A DNA stretch of 64,000 bases from Pyropia yezoensis. Lineage: Eukaryota; Rhodophyta; Bangiophyceae; Bangiales; Bangiaceae. Shown piece after piece: positions 34,577-44,617 of the stretch. The stretch lies in assembly GCA_009829735.1 (NCBI GenBank), contig CM020618.1:24599346-24663345 (forward strand), given 5' to 3'. The number at the start of each line of letters is the position of its first letter. Within the stretch, counting starts at the first letter, position 1. Made by a program: the position numbers and the translations under genes. The notes below the pieces were generated by a model that was given only the letters and a program-made list of their open reading frames with translations, searched no databases and was not told the DNA's origin.

Positions 34577-34963
34577 GTGGCAGACGTAGTCGTATCGCAG
34601 ATCAACCAACACCGCGCCAGCGCCGATTACCGGGACCTGGTCGTATCGGACGTCCTCACTGCCGTTGCCGACGCGCACACGGCGCACATGGTGGCCAACG
34701 GGCGGGTGTGCCAGTTCCTCGTGTCGGCGGTGCAGCACGCCTGGGCCGCCGACGACGCTGCCGCCAGCTGCCTGGCCGTCCGCCGGTCGGGCCCGCCTGA
34801 CGAGGTGGCCCGCACGCTGGTGGAGGAGATGCTCGCCGACGCGCACCAGCGGCTCCACATCTTCACCCGCGGCTTCAATTTCATTGGCGTGGCCGTGCAG
34901 GTGGGGGTGGCCAACGTCAACTACCTCACCTGCCTGTTTGCACGCCTCCCGCTGAGGCGGTGA
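34577..34963 (+). CDS. Secreted two-exon protein family, copy 3, exon 2
   Basis: A 128-codon open frame begins directly after an acceptor (GGTGCAG) with VADVVVSQINQHRASADYRD and ends NYLTCLFARLPLRR. It corresponds to exon 2 of copies 1 and 2: INQHR against INRQR and INNRR, and NYLTCLFA against NYVTCIFA and NYVTCVFG. It has no stop codons or gaps, and length matches exon 2 of the other copies. The matching donor is at 34325, giving an intron of about 252 bp, but the upstream exon is damaged. The gene is either a recent pseudogene or uses another first exon. Confidence 0.65.
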   Translation: MADVVVSQINQHRASADYRDLVVSDVLTAVADAHTAHMVANGRVCQFLVSAVQHAWAADDAAASCLAVRRSGPPDEVARTLVEEMLADAHQRLHIFTRGFNFIGVAVQVGVANVNYLTCLFARLPLRR

Positions 34964-35799
34964 TCCGCGTGTGTGGTGAGTGGGGGGGAGAGCTTCGTGG
35001 TTGGTGGGCGGCAGGCAGGGCTGGGCGGGAGCGGGCTGAAATGCGGGGGGGAGGGGTCGGGGGGAGGCTGGGGGAAGGTGCTGCGGGAGGGCCGTTACCA
35101 CTGCCCACCAAGTTTGGACCGCGCTGCCTCGACGATGCAGACGCCGCCTGCGGCACTCGCACGTGTGTCGCGCACAGGGCTTCCCTGTGCGCTTCTTGTG
35201 CCAGTAGGTACCCGCCACCTCTCCCGCTCACAGAGGGCCTTGACGTTGTTCCCCCGGCGCTCGCCTGTCGACAGCCTGTTCTCGCCGGGCACAGCCCCCC
35301 GACCAGCCCCCCGCGCGGTTGCCTGGTCTTCCAGAGGGTAATTGCTCGCCCACCCCGCCCCCGACTCAGCCCACCGCCCCCCCAGTGCGACCGTCGCCCA
35401 ACGCTGCGCCGTCCTCGGTCACCTCCGCCGTCCGTCTCGGCCGCCGTTTTAACTCGAGCCGCCGACCCACTGCGGCAGCCGCCGCCGCCTCTGTCGCAGT
35501 CGCCGCGAGGTGCAACGCCTCTGCCGGCGTGGCCGACCCGGGTAGGTACCGCCCGCCGGGCGGCGCGACTGCCCCAAGGGCGCCGCGATGCACGCCCCGC
35601 CGTGTCTTGGTAGCCAAAGTAAAAAAAAAGTCGTTAATTAAGGCTGAAGAAAAAGTGCATAATTTGTTTCCATCATGAGACACAGATAGGAAGCCTGGAC
35701 GAGTCTCTCCCCCTCCTGCTCCTCATCCGCTCCCTGCTCGTCTCTATTCTTCGTGCCGCCCCCTCCTTTTGTATCCTGTTGTCCACCCCCGATGCCATC
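34964..35799. other. Intergenic spacer
   Basis: G-rich after copy 3, then C-rich. An A-run occurs near 35621-35630. No feature was recognised. Confidence 0.45.
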
Positions 35800-37155
35800 A
35801 TGTCTGTCCGCAGCGCCCTCTCCCGCCTTGTGACCGCCGTCCCGACGGCGGCGGTGCTGGCGTGCGCCGCCCGCCTCCCACGGTCCGCCACCGCCCGGCT
35901 ATCTGCGCTGCTGCTCGTCCGCGCCACCCTTTCGACCGTGCCGACGCCGTCGCCCACCGTATCGGCGCTGATTTCCACGGTGGCCTACTCGGTGCAAGGC
36001 GCTCTCCTCGCCGCGGCGGTGTCTTCCTCAATCCGTGCCGTCCTGCCAGCGTGGCTGCTTACCATCCTTGTCTGGGTATGGGCACCCGCGTCAGCGCGCG
36101 GCCGGGGACCCCTGTGGGCCACCGACGTGGTGCTACCGATACCGAACACGCCGTTGCCCGATGTCAGTAAGGGAGCCACCAGCGGCTTGGACGCGGCGGT
36201 CGTTGTCTACGAGGTCGTCCTCGTTGCCGCTGCCCAGGTGGCCTCCATCTTTGAGGTCCCCGTCCTTGTGCATGGCGTCATGGCCACCTCCCGTGCGGGC
36301 GTGGCGGCCATGCACGGGGCTTCCACGCGCGCGGGGGGAGCGGCAGCGAAGGCGGGACTCCTCTGCGTCGCCATTGCGGCGTACGCGTCAGCCGGCGCGG
36401 GGCTGGTCGGCCTCACCGCCGCCCCCGTGCCAGCTCCCGTCGTGGCTGGAGTGGCGTTTATTGCCGGCGTCGTGACGGTGGGGAGCCTGGGGGTGGGGGT
36501 GGGCAATGTAGTGGACGGGGGGATTCTGTCGGCTTACGTGGTCGCCCTCGCCGCGGCGGCGGTGGTGGAGGAAGGGGCTCTCCGCCCTTACCCTTCGTCG
36601 GCGTATGCGTTCCTTGCCCGAGCGGGCGGGGAGGTGGGGTGGGCGTCATGGTGGACATGGGAGGGGCGGGGTCAGCCTTTTTGGGGGGGGGGAGGTCGTG
36701 GGTGGCTGCTCCTCGGCAGCCTCCTTGCCGCCGCCGCGACCGTCGCTCATGCGCCGGTGTTGGTAGCGGCCGTGCTCGACGATGACGCCGAGCCCGACAC
36801 CCCCCGCTCGCGGTCCGCCAGCGCCGACGCCAGTGCAAGCGACGGCGGCGGCGGCAGCGGCGGCGCCGACCCCTCCCGCCAGTCGGGGGGGTGGGCCGAC
36901 GTGGCCCTCTCTGCGTACGGGGTGGTGGTACTGACGTTCCGGGTGCTCTCATGGCAAGCCGTCCTCCGTCGCTCCGAGTATGTGCCGACGGCGGTGCGGA
37001 CAGTGCAGATGGTGGGAGTGGCTATCCTCTACGGCCTCTTCCTGGCGATTGAGGCGCGGGAGGAGGCGGCCGAGGCGGCAGCCGCCGCGGCGCGGGAGCG
37101 TGCGGCGGACGCCGTGGCCGTGGCTATGCGGAAACGACGAGAGGAGTTCTTCTAG
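35800..37155 (+). CDS. Multipass membrane protein of unknown function
   Basis: 451 aa from the ATG at 35800. I count eight to ten hydrophobic segments, including a cluster in the N-terminal half, a middle block with AGVAFIAGVVTVGSLGVGVG and NVVDGGILSAYVVALAAAAV, and a C-terminal pair around SAYGVVVLTFRVL and VQMVGVAILYGLFLAIEA. Between the last segments is a hydrophilic Ser/Asp/Gly loop (about 330-365). The tail is an Ala/Glu/Arg amphipathic helix ending in RRREEFF-like basic-acidic residues. No transporter signature was recognised. It converges with the SLC35-like gene (tail-to-tail, 456 bp apart). A single exon with a clean frame. Confidence 0.75.
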   Translation: MSVRSALSRLVTAVPTAAVLACAARLPRSATARLSALLLVRATLSTVPTPSPTVSALISTVAYSVQGALLAAAVSSSIRAVLPAWLLTILVWVWAPASARGRGPLWATDVVLPIPNTPLPDVSKGATSGLDAAVVVYEVVLVAAAQVASIFEVPVLVHGVMATSRAGVAAMHGASTRAGGAAAKAGLLCVAIAAYASAGAGLVGLTAAPVPAPVVAGVAFIAGVVTVGSLGVGVGNVVDGGILSAYVVALAAAAVVEEGALRPYPSSAYAFLARAGGEVGWASWWTWEGRGQPFWGGGGRGWLLLGSLLAAAATVAHAPVLVAAVLDDDAEPDTPRSRSASADASASDGGGGSGGADPSRQSGGWADVALSAYGVVVLTFRVLSWQAVLRRSEYVPTAVRTVQMVGVAILYGLFLAIEAREEAAEAAAAAARERAADAVAVAMRKRREEFF

Positions 37156-37611
37156 GAACCGGCATCTTGCATAGGTGGGACGGGGTGCGTGTCGTGAACG
37201 CTCATGGCCCGCGCGATGGCGGCGGCACCATGGCGGGCGACAGCCACCGAGATGGGGATCGAGGAAGGGGCGGCATTGCCGTCCTACCGTTCCCGTTCAG
37301 GCTTCGGCGCTTTCACGCCTGGCGGATTTCCCTTTGGCTGCTGCTGCCACCCTTGCTAACTAACGCGGGAGTTTCCCACGCGCTTACGCAGCGTTGGGTG
37401 CCAGCGCTCCTGCAGTCGACTCTCGCATGGAACCCGAGTACCACGTGTCGGGCCGAGCTCGGTCGCAAGTACCGAGCGTGTTGGCACAAAGCGCGGTGGA
37501 CAACAGCGTGCGCGGGTGGCAATGGTCTGACTGCGCGGTGCCCGCTCGCCGGGGGCAGGCATGCAAGGAGCAAGGGCCATAACAAAGAAGATAAAAAACA
37601 CCAGATAAAGT
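37156..37611. other. Convergent 3' spacer
   Basis: Separates the 3' ends of the membrane-protein gene and the SLC35-like gene. It is A-rich near 37580-37615, consistent with a minus-strand 3' UTR. No gene was recognised. Confidence 0.5.
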
Positions 37612-38841
37612 CTATTGCTTTTGTACAGGAGGTACTGAAAATGGAACGGTACCTGGTGGCTGCGGCGCCCGACCATAGCTCGCCGGGGACACAAAGGTGC
37701 GGCCCGCGACGGGCAGCGGTGAGCCCGCCACCGACGACGCTAGGGACCCCGCCGGGGAGACGGCATCAGTAAACGCATCGTCCGGGTCCCCCCCCCGGTG
37801 GTGGCCGTCGCCAATCGACAGCTCAATGAGCGGCATGCCATCCGCTGCGCCGTCGACGTCGGGGTGAAGCGCCGTAGGTAGCGACCTGCCGTCGGCGTCC
37901 CCACGCCGGTCGGACCTGAGGTAGACGTAGTAGCCAATTCCAACGTGACACAGGAGAAACCCCGCCACGTTCAGCGTCGACAGCGAATCGTGGAAGAAAA
38001 GGACCGCGCCGCCAATCGTGAGAAGCTCCTTGAACACTGCCGCCACTGACAGCGCAAGGGAGCTGGTATCCCGCACCAGGGAGTACTCGCTGATAAGGAG
38101 AAGAAACACAAACGACGCGACGAGCGCCAGCACCCCCCCAATGCGCGCCACTGCTGCCGAATCGGTGGTGGCGAAGTACGTTGCAAGGTGAGGCCCCTCA
38201 AAGAAGGCCGCAAAAGGTAGCACAAACAGCGCCGTTGCAGGAGCAGTGTAGAGGGTGGCGGTCAAGGGCGGCATGGGCGCCGCGCCATGAAGCAGCACAT
38301 GCGTCAGTGCGAGGCGGAACCCACCCAGCGCCGTCGCCGACAGCTGCAGGAGAAAGCCGACAAGCGCAAAGTCCACCTCCCCCGCCGCGGCCATGCCCAC
38401 CCCCGCCGAGATGACCACCAACGAGCAAAAGAGGGGAAACGTAAACACCTCAACCCCAAACAGGAGCCCCCAGAGCATGACAAACACCGGGGAGGCGCCT
38501 TTGAGTATGGTCCCAAACGAGACGGTTAAGAGCTTCAGCGCAATGTTGGAGAATCCAATCTCCATGGCTGTACATAGCCCAATAGGGATGACGTAGCTCT
38601 TCAGCTGCGCCAGCGTCAGCGGCGCGGGGCGGAATCGGGGATGCCGCGTCACCGCCACCGCCCACGCGGTCGTAATGGTGTTGCTGACCAACAGGATGGT
38701 GAGGGGAAAGGGGAACGCGCCCGACCCAGACAGCGCCCACTTGAGGATAAGGATGACAGACGCGGAGAGGGTGTAGTAGAGGCTCAGCACGGCAAGGGTC
38801 CGCCACACGGGGGGGGGGGTTTGAGGGGTCATGTCGGGCAT
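37612..38841 (-). CDS. SLC35C2-like drug/metabolite-superfamily transporter
   Basis: 409 aa from the ATG at 38841. Ten predicted membrane segments form the EamA/TPT fold of nucleotide-sugar and triose-phosphate transporters. They begin with LAVLSLYYTLSASVILILKW, and later include IALKLLTVSFGTILKGASPVF (the family's conserved fifth segment with the Lys) and AVFKELLTIGGAVLFFHDSL (the KE(L/V) motif before segment nine). The layout fits the SLC35C2 branch (Golgi or ER GDP-fucose and related), with a short N-terminus and no plastid transit peptide. The C-terminal 95 residues are a soluble Asp/Gly/Ser/Pro tail, longer than in typical members. Substrate cannot be told from sequence. A single exon with a TAG stop. 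Confidence 0.88.
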   Translation of the reverse strand: MPDMTPQTPPPVWRTLAVLSLYYTLSASVILILKWALSGSGAFPFPLTILLVSNTITTAWAVAVTRHPRFRPAPLTLAQLKSYVIPIGLCTAMEIGFSNIALKLLTVSFGTILKGASPVFVMLWGLLFGVEVFTFPLFCSLVVISAGVGMAAAGEVDFALVGFLLQLSATALGGFRLALTHVLLHGAAPMPPLTATLYTAPATALFVLPFAAFFEGPHLATYFATTDSAAVARIGGVLALVASFVFLLLISEYSLVRDTSSLALSVAAVFKELLTIGGAVLFFHDSLSTLNVAGFLLCHVGIGYYVYLRSDRRGDADGRSLPTALHPDVDGAADGMPLIELSIGDGHHRGGDPDDAFTDAVSPAGSLASSVAGSPLPVAGRTFVSPASYGRAPQPPGTVPFSVPPVQKQ

Positions 38842-40243
38842 CTGCGCGGGCGGCGCGGGGAGTCCCTATTCCCCCCCACCCCACCCCGCCCGCCTCGCCC
38901 CTCCCACCGCCACCAGCGGGTCGCCCCGCGTCGCACACTCGCCCACAGCCGTCACTGCATTCGACAGGGGGGGCAGCCACAGAAGGCAACAGGGAGAGGC
39001 GGCGAGAACTCACAACCAAAAAACACAAACGAGGGGAGAGACAAGAGGAGGGGGCCGAGGGGGGGATAGGCAAGGAGAGCGGGGTCCAGCGCCCGCGCGT
39101 GTCAGGCGCGGGCCAGACGGACCGCCGCACCCGTCACGCGGCACCCGGGTGCCCGCGCGCACCGGCTGCCAGCCCGGCCAGCCGCTCCCACCGTAGCCGC
39201 CTTGTCCACGGGAACAGGGTGTGGGATGCCTAACAGGCTGGGCCTTGGACGTGTCTCGCAGGCACAGTGCGCATAACGACTAAGACCGCCGGGCACCGGA
39301 AACGCCTCTAATCAATGTAGCCCCCATCAAATCACGTATAAAATGACAGTGCATTGGGGGAGTGTATTTTGTTTCCATCAATGAAAGGATGCGACTGATC
39401 AATTGGTCCCCCTTGCATTATAATCCTTTTTTTACGAAGCGTGCCGCCTTGCATGGCTGTGCTCGCAGGTGTAATGGCAGCTCCCCTCCCCAGCACCCTC
39501 ACAGGCACGCGCCACGCCGCCCGTGCCACAGCGGTCCCGGTTCGGGCGGGACCGTTGCACCCCCCCTCCTTCCCGCCGCCGTGAGTGACTGGCCCTCCGC
39601 AGCGGTGACGTGGGGCACCCGCGGGCCTGGAAGCAGCGTCCGGTGGGGAACCCGACGACACCCACCGCCGTCGCCCGGGCTATTCGGGGCGGCCAGCCGG
39701 CTGGAGAATTCCCCCCCGCCCCTATCTATCCTCCCGAGGTGGACTGCGCGTCGGTGACAGTCGCCGACCGACCCCCTTGCAAGCGGCGGTTCCGGGTGCC
39801 GCGGCGGCTGCGCGCGGGTTTTGAGCGGCTGAGACCGCCGCAGTCGGCCGCTCCCACAGGCGTGCAGCGGCACACGCCCACCCACCCACTCTGCTCAACG
39901 TTTTTTTCGTGGGCCAGTCTGTGTCTGTGGGGCTCTTGTCCCCAGCGCCGCGCATGCTGTGGTTGGTCGGACTGCGTGCGTACCCGTCCGTTCCGTTCCT
40001 TCCCGACAGGGACCCTCCCGTTCTGAACCCCACTGCCCCATTACCGCATTGATGTTTGGCCGCCCCCACCCCGCCGTGCGTCTCGCGTCTTCCCTTTTTG
40101 ACAACTCAACCCCTCCTCCCCCCTTTGCGCGACCCCTCCCCACGTCTCCCGACCCCTCCTCCCCCTACCCCACCCCCCCCCCCCCCCCCCCCGCCGCTCC
40201 TTGCCGTCCCTCCCCCGCCCCGCCCCTCCCCCCCAGCGCAACC
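38842..40243. other. Intergenic, with an isolated TATA-like site
   Basis: 1.4 kb between divergent genes. A TATAAAA at 39337-39343 on the plus strand is about 900 bp from the next ATG, too far to assign. C-rich runs lie at 40100-40240 just before the next gene. No further coding sequence is supported. Confidence 0.45.
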
Positions 40244-40951
40244 ATGGCGCGCAGCGGTCGGCAACCAGCTGTTCGGCTGGTCATGCTCTTTGCCACTGCC
40301 TCTACCGCCACAGTGCTGGCGGCCGTGGCGGCCCGGGCCGGCGCGGCCAGTGACGCCGCAGGTGCTCCCGCTGACGCCGCCACGGTAGCCGCTGCTGACG
40401 TCGCCGCCGCCGTCGGCGTTGCCATTCCGCCTCCCTCTCTGGCTGCCCTCGCGTCGACGCACCAGGTCGACGACGACGACGACAGTGACGCTTCTGACGA
40501 TGACGAGGACGCGGACGATGCGGCGACGCCCGCCCCCGACGCGACGCCCACCGTCTCACCCGCCGTGGCCGATGGTGCGGACGAGGAGCCGTCGCCGACA
40601 CCAACGCCGACGACCGTCGACGCGGACCCGACGCCCGCCACTGACGGCGACCCGACGCCCGAAGCGGTGCCGTCGATGACGCCCACAGCGACGCCCGCGG
40701 TGGGGGAGGAGGAGGCGGATGCCGGGGCGGAGGCGGACGCGGTGCCGACGCCAACGACGGTGGACCTGCGGGACAAGGAGGGGGAGCCCGCCGCGGAGCC
40801 GGCGAGTGACGACAAGCGCAGCGGCGGCGGCTTTGTCAAGTTTATCGGCATCGCGGTGGCGCTGGTGGTCGTTCCCGTCGGCCTCTTCTTCCTCATCAAG
40901 CGGTGTTCGCCTGGAGCACGCGCGCCCGCCGAGCCGTACGAGTTTGCTTAG
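40244..40951 (+). CDS. Small type I membrane protein with acidic Thr/Pro ectodomain
   Basis: 235 aa from the ATG at 40244 (CAACCATGG context). A signal peptide (about 1-35, LVMLFATASTATVLAAVAAR) is followed by an Ala-rich stretch, an Asp/Glu run around residue 75-95, then repeats of the type PTPTPTTVDADPTP (about 100-190), which suggest a mucin-like O-glycosylated stalk. A single transmembrane helix (FIGIAVALVVVPVGLFFLI) ends in KRC and a short cytosolic tail of about 17 residues. No folded domain is visible. It may be a cell-surface or wall-linked protein. I do not recognise a family. Confidence 0.75.
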   Translation: MARSGRQPAVRLVMLFATASTATVLAAVAARAGAASDAAGAPADAATVAAADVAAAVGVAIPPPSLAALASTHQVDDDDDSDASDDDEDADDAATPAPDATPTVSPAVADGADEEPSPTPTPTTVDADPTPATDGDPTPEAVPSMTPTATPAVGEEEADAGAEADAVPTPTTVDLRDKEGEPAAEPASDDKRSGGGFVKFIGIAVALVVVPVGLFFLIKRCSPGARAPAEPYEFA

Positions 40952-41833
40952 GTGGCGCGTGCCCGCAACTGCGGGCCGCTAGGTGGGGGGGGAGGGGGGG
41001 GGGGCATGCATGGTGTCGTTGTTTGTGTCTATTGCTTTTGTCCCTGTGTGGTTCGTTGCGGTGCGTAGGCGTGTGGGGCGGGAAAGGGGTGGGGTGGGGG
41101 AGGAAGGAGAGCGGTACCTTTTTTATTTCTTTGTGGGTGCCGGTGCCCGCACGTTAACCAGCACGCCTGGCCACTCACGGATCGGCGGTCGTAGGCTGAG
41201 GTGGGTGGGAGCTCCTGACGTCCTTCCCCTGTACTCTTATTCATTTTTTATTGTGGGTGTACGTTGCTGCGAGGAGCGACGACAGAAGAGACGGGGTCGG
41301 CGTGGTGTTGGCGGCACATACCCCTCCCCCGTGCACGCCGATCCACCGCCCCGTCGGGCGTGCCATGACCATCAGCGACGGGGCAGGTCACCCAGGAGCG
41401 GTGTGTGCCGACCCGGCAGGCAGCGGCTTGGCCTCCGTGGGGACACTCCCCCCTGCAAACCACACGGGCCGTGGCCGACTCGCAAGTGCATCGTCCAGGC
41501 GGGACCGACCCTGGTCAGCCCAAAGGCGCGGGGAGGGGGGGCACCCGTACCCAACGGCGAGAGACCCCGTTGGTCGCCGAAAGGGGAACCTACGAGGGCA
41601 GCACCTACCACGCCCCCCCTTCGGAGGACGCCCACGCGCCGCCGACGAGCGTGCCCCCCACCAGCCGGGCGCAGAGCCCCTCCACCCACGGGACCACACC
41701 TCGGGGCGCGATGCCACTTCCCTCCTGTCGTCCCCGCCGCTCCCGCCCCCCCCCCGCTCTTCCGGCATCCCGGCGACGTGGGACCCGCCACCGCCACCCC
41801 CCCCCGCGCAATGTGCCGCTGCCACTCGCCCCC
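40952..41833. other. Intergenic spacer
   Basis: G-rich 3' flank of the small membrane protein, then C-rich sequence downstream of ldpA. Overlapping open frames are antisense or compositional. No feature was recognised. Confidence 0.45.
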
Positions 41834-43696
41834 TCACGGACGGCTGACGCGCGCGGCGACCCCCCCCTTGATGGGCGCCAGCAGCCCCGTCGCGGCCGCC
41901 ACGGCGCGGCCCAACAGGTCAGGGCACTCCTCCAGGCGCGCCACCCCCCTCGTTTCCAACTCTTCCAATACGGGCGCCAGCAGCTTGCGCGCGAACCCTC
42001 CGTACGCCACGCCGGCGAGACCTCCGCCGCCATCGCCGCGCGGCGGCACCGACCCCCGTGCCCCTGCCGCTCCCGCCGCCGCCGTCACTGATGCCGCCGC
42101 CGCCTCACTCAGGAGTGTGGCGGTGTGGGCGTTGGTCCCCCCCGCCAGCTGGACGTACCCCGGCAGGCCCCCGTCGTCCAGCGCCGCTCGCACCCGCCGA
42201 CCAAGCGCTACCGACGCGCGGGCGGTGCCGCGGCCGAGGTCCCCACTCATTGGCCGCCCGTCCGTTTGCCATATGAGGCACAGAGGCACACCACCCGCGG
42301 GCGCGGCTGCCGAGGGCGCGTCGGCCCGCCGTGGCAGTGGGGGCTGTGGCCCGGACTGGGTACCGCAGCTGCCGCCGTTGACGCTTCTGCGGCCGGCCAA
42401 GACAGCGTACGTCTCGGATAGGCGTGCCGCGTTGGCATCCCCATGGTCCGGCAAGCTCACCGCCACCAACCGCTGGTGCGACCGGACCGTGTCGCCCAGC
42501 TCGTCCCATAGCGCCGCGAGTGCCGCCTCGTGGCCAGGGCGGGTGTGAATCTCAATGGCGTCCACCCGGGCGCCCGCCTCCACGCCATTCCCCCCCGCCC
42601 CCCCCGCCAGGAGCGCCCGCACAGCCCCCACCGGCGACACGTATCCCGGGGTGGTGATGAGGCCGAGCGGGCACACGGGCTCACACCGGCCACACCCGTA
42701 GCAGCGGGGCGCGAGCACCCCCGCCCAATCCCCACCGCCCCCCGCCCCCCCCGCAGCCGCTGACGGCGCAATTGCATCGGCGGGGCAGACCGCCGCGCAC
42801 GGGCGGGGGCAGTCGGCCGGACACGCGGCGGGGTCAAAGACCGCCTTGCGGAAGTGCGGGTCCGCGTCGTCATTCACCGAAATCATGAGCAGCGGCCGCT
42901 GCAGCGGTGGTGGTGGGGTGGCCGCCGTGGCCGCCTCTTTGGCCGCCACCCTGGTCACCCGGCTGGTGGTGTCCCCCTGCAGACCGGCAGCGGTGTCGAC
43001 AGCACTCGCAGGGGAGTCAGCAGCGGGGGCAGGGTTGCCGGTGGTGCGGGCAGGGGCCGCAGCGGCCGCGGAAGCGGCGGCGGCAGTGGTCGCAGCAACG
43101 CCCAGCCCCGCCGCAATGCCGTCCCAGGCGGCCGCGATCACCGCCCCGTCGGCCGCCACGTCGATACAGTCCACGCCCGCGGCGGTATAGGCGAGGGCCG
43201 TGTTACGGATGCGGGGGGCGTCGGTGCTCGACGCGCCGCAAATGAGCTTGACCCACGTGCCCGCCGCCAGCGCCGCCACCGCCCCGTCCGTGGCCGCCGC
43301 GCTGGCCGCCTCCAGAGCTGCTGCCGCCGCCGCCGCCGCCGGCACCACCGCCACCGGCGAAGACGACGATGAGGCAGCGGCGGCAGCGACGGGGACCCCC
43401 CAACGCGGCTGCTCCCCGCCGGCGTCTCGCCGCCCGCCGCCGACGTTCCCGCCTTTGCGCACGCCACAACAACCCACGCCCGTGGAGACCGGCGCACCAC
43501 GGGCGCGGCGGTTCAGCACCAGCAGCCCGACAGTGGGGGGGGCGCCCGGCCCACCAACTTCGCGGCGCCGGCAGCAGCGGTGGTGGGCCAGCCTGCCGCC
43601 CCCCGCACCGCCGGGGCAGCACCCTCCCCTCGCCGCGGCCGCGGAAAGAAGGGGCGAGGGGGGGGACGCCGCAAACGCGCCAGCCGTCGGCGCCAT
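41834..43696 (-). CDS. ldpA: LdpA-like 4Fe-4S protein, probably plastid-targeted
   Basis: 620 aa from the ATG at 43696. The first 120 residues are Ala/Gly/Arg/Ser-rich without homology, consistent with a plastid transit peptide and spacer. The LdpA core begins WVKLICGASS ... NTALAYTAAGVDCIDVAADG (about 150-185). An Ala/Thr insert is followed by MISVNDDADPHFRKAVFDP. Two ferredoxin-type Cys clusters come next: CPADCPRPCAAVCPADAI (about 290) and CYGCGRCEPVCPLGLI (about 330). The C-terminal LdpA domain has GYVQLAGGTNAHTATLL and AGVAYGGFARKLLAP. In cyanobacteria LdpA senses redox state and adjusts circadian period. The eukaryotic role is not known. All eight cluster Cys are present. Low-complexity inserts account for the extra length over the roughly 350-residue cyanobacterial proteins. 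Confidence 0.93.
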   Translation of the reverse strand: MAPTAGAFAASPPSPLLSAAAARGGCCPGGAGGGRLAHHRCCRRREVGGPGAPPTVGLLVLNRRARGAPVSTGVGCCGVRKGGNVGGGRRDAGGEQPRWGVPVAAAAASSSSSPVAVVPAAAAAAAALEAASAAATDGAVAALAAGTWVKLICGASSTDAPRIRNTALAYTAAGVDCIDVAADGAVIAAAWDGIAAGLGVAATTAAAASAAAAAPARTTGNPAPAADSPASAVDTAAGLQGDTTSRVTRVAAKEAATAATPPPPLQRPLLMISVNDDADPHFRKAVFDPAACPADCPRPCAAVCPADAIAPSAAAGGAGGGGDWAGVLAPRCYGCGRCEPVCPLGLITTPGYVSPVGAVRALLAGGAGGNGVEAGARVDAIEIHTRPGHEAALAALWDELGDTVRSHQRLVAVSLPDHGDANAARLSETYAVLAGRRSVNGGSCGTQSGPQPPLPRRADAPSAAAPAGGVPLCLIWQTDGRPMSGDLGRGTARASVALGRRVRAALDDGGLPGYVQLAGGTNAHTATLLSEAAAASVTAAAGAAGARGSVPPRGDGGGGLAGVAYGGFARKLLAPVLEELETRGVARLEECPDLLGRAVAAATGLLAPIKGGVAARVSRP

Positions 43697-44343
43697 AACC
43701 GCCACCACCACTGCCGCCCGCTGCGCGCCGCTGCCGCCGCCGCGGCGCGAGAGAGGGGGAGGCGGGGGGGAAGGAGGAGAAGGGGAAGGGCAGGGAGAGG
43801 AGGACGGGAGCGGACGAGGTGGCAGACGGGCCTCGGGCGCGACGGCGGCGGCAGTAGCACCAGTTTCGCTGCCGGGAAGAAAAGCCTAGATAGCAAGCGA
43901 GCCGCTGCCGCTGCTAGAGGTGGCGCGACGTGGGATGGCCTGTAACAAGGGCGGTCTTTGCCAGCAGGGGAAGGCAGAGCACCCGTGCGTGCACCTGGAC
44001 GCCTGCAGGTCACGCCTAGTTAAAACGGCGTTTTCCGTGCAGTAGGGTTTTCAGGGGCCACCTGCTCTCCTGGTTGGCTGAGCTCAATCAATTCTGAGGA
44101 GGGTCGCACCAATTCTTCATCTGCATTGGCTCGATGACATGGTGTCAGATTCTCTCCGCCTTTCAAGCCCAAAGCACGCAAGAACCGGTGAAGAATGTAC
44201 ACGTGGAGACTAGCCCCCCTCGTTGCGCCTGTCTGACGCAGGGGAGAACGAAAGGAATGGGAATGTGTTCATGGCAGGCAAGAATCCACCAGTCAGCACG
44301 ACCTGCCCAGAAGTCGCTCCTCGCACCACAATTTGCCTTCATC
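43697..44343. other. Spacer upstream of ldpA
   Basis: GC-rich at first, then lower in GC from about 44000, near the presumed left limit of the large transposon. No coding sequence is supported. Confidence 0.45.
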
Positions 44344-44617
44344 TTATGGCCGATTTCTGAAGAATGATGAGATTCATAAGGGGGTTCACAGCATGTCACA
44401 GCAGCATTCCACCGAAGTACCGGTGTTTCCCCCCTTCCCATTGGCTGCCGCTAAATCGCGGCAGCAGGTATCGCATACGTCTCATCCGATTCGGCGCTCC
44501 TCGTCTGACCCCTTTCGGATCGACTTTCCAGGGCTGTGCTCGAGTGACGGATCCCCCCCACAACGGGAAGTTAACTGGCACAGTACTCTGTCGTCACCAA
44601 GCGACTTTTTCTGCTCA
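44344..44617 (-). repeat. Left inverted subterminal repeat of the large transposon
   Basis: Contains TTATGGCCGATTTCTGAAGA at 44344 and CGTCACCAAGCGACTTTTTC at 44592. Both recur inverted, in the same outward order, at 54506-54555 and 54138-54163. Confidence 0.6.

Noticed and set aside
39337..39343. TATAAAA as promoter of the small membrane protein gene
   Set aside because: About 900 bp from the ATG at 40244 with no intervening intron evidence.
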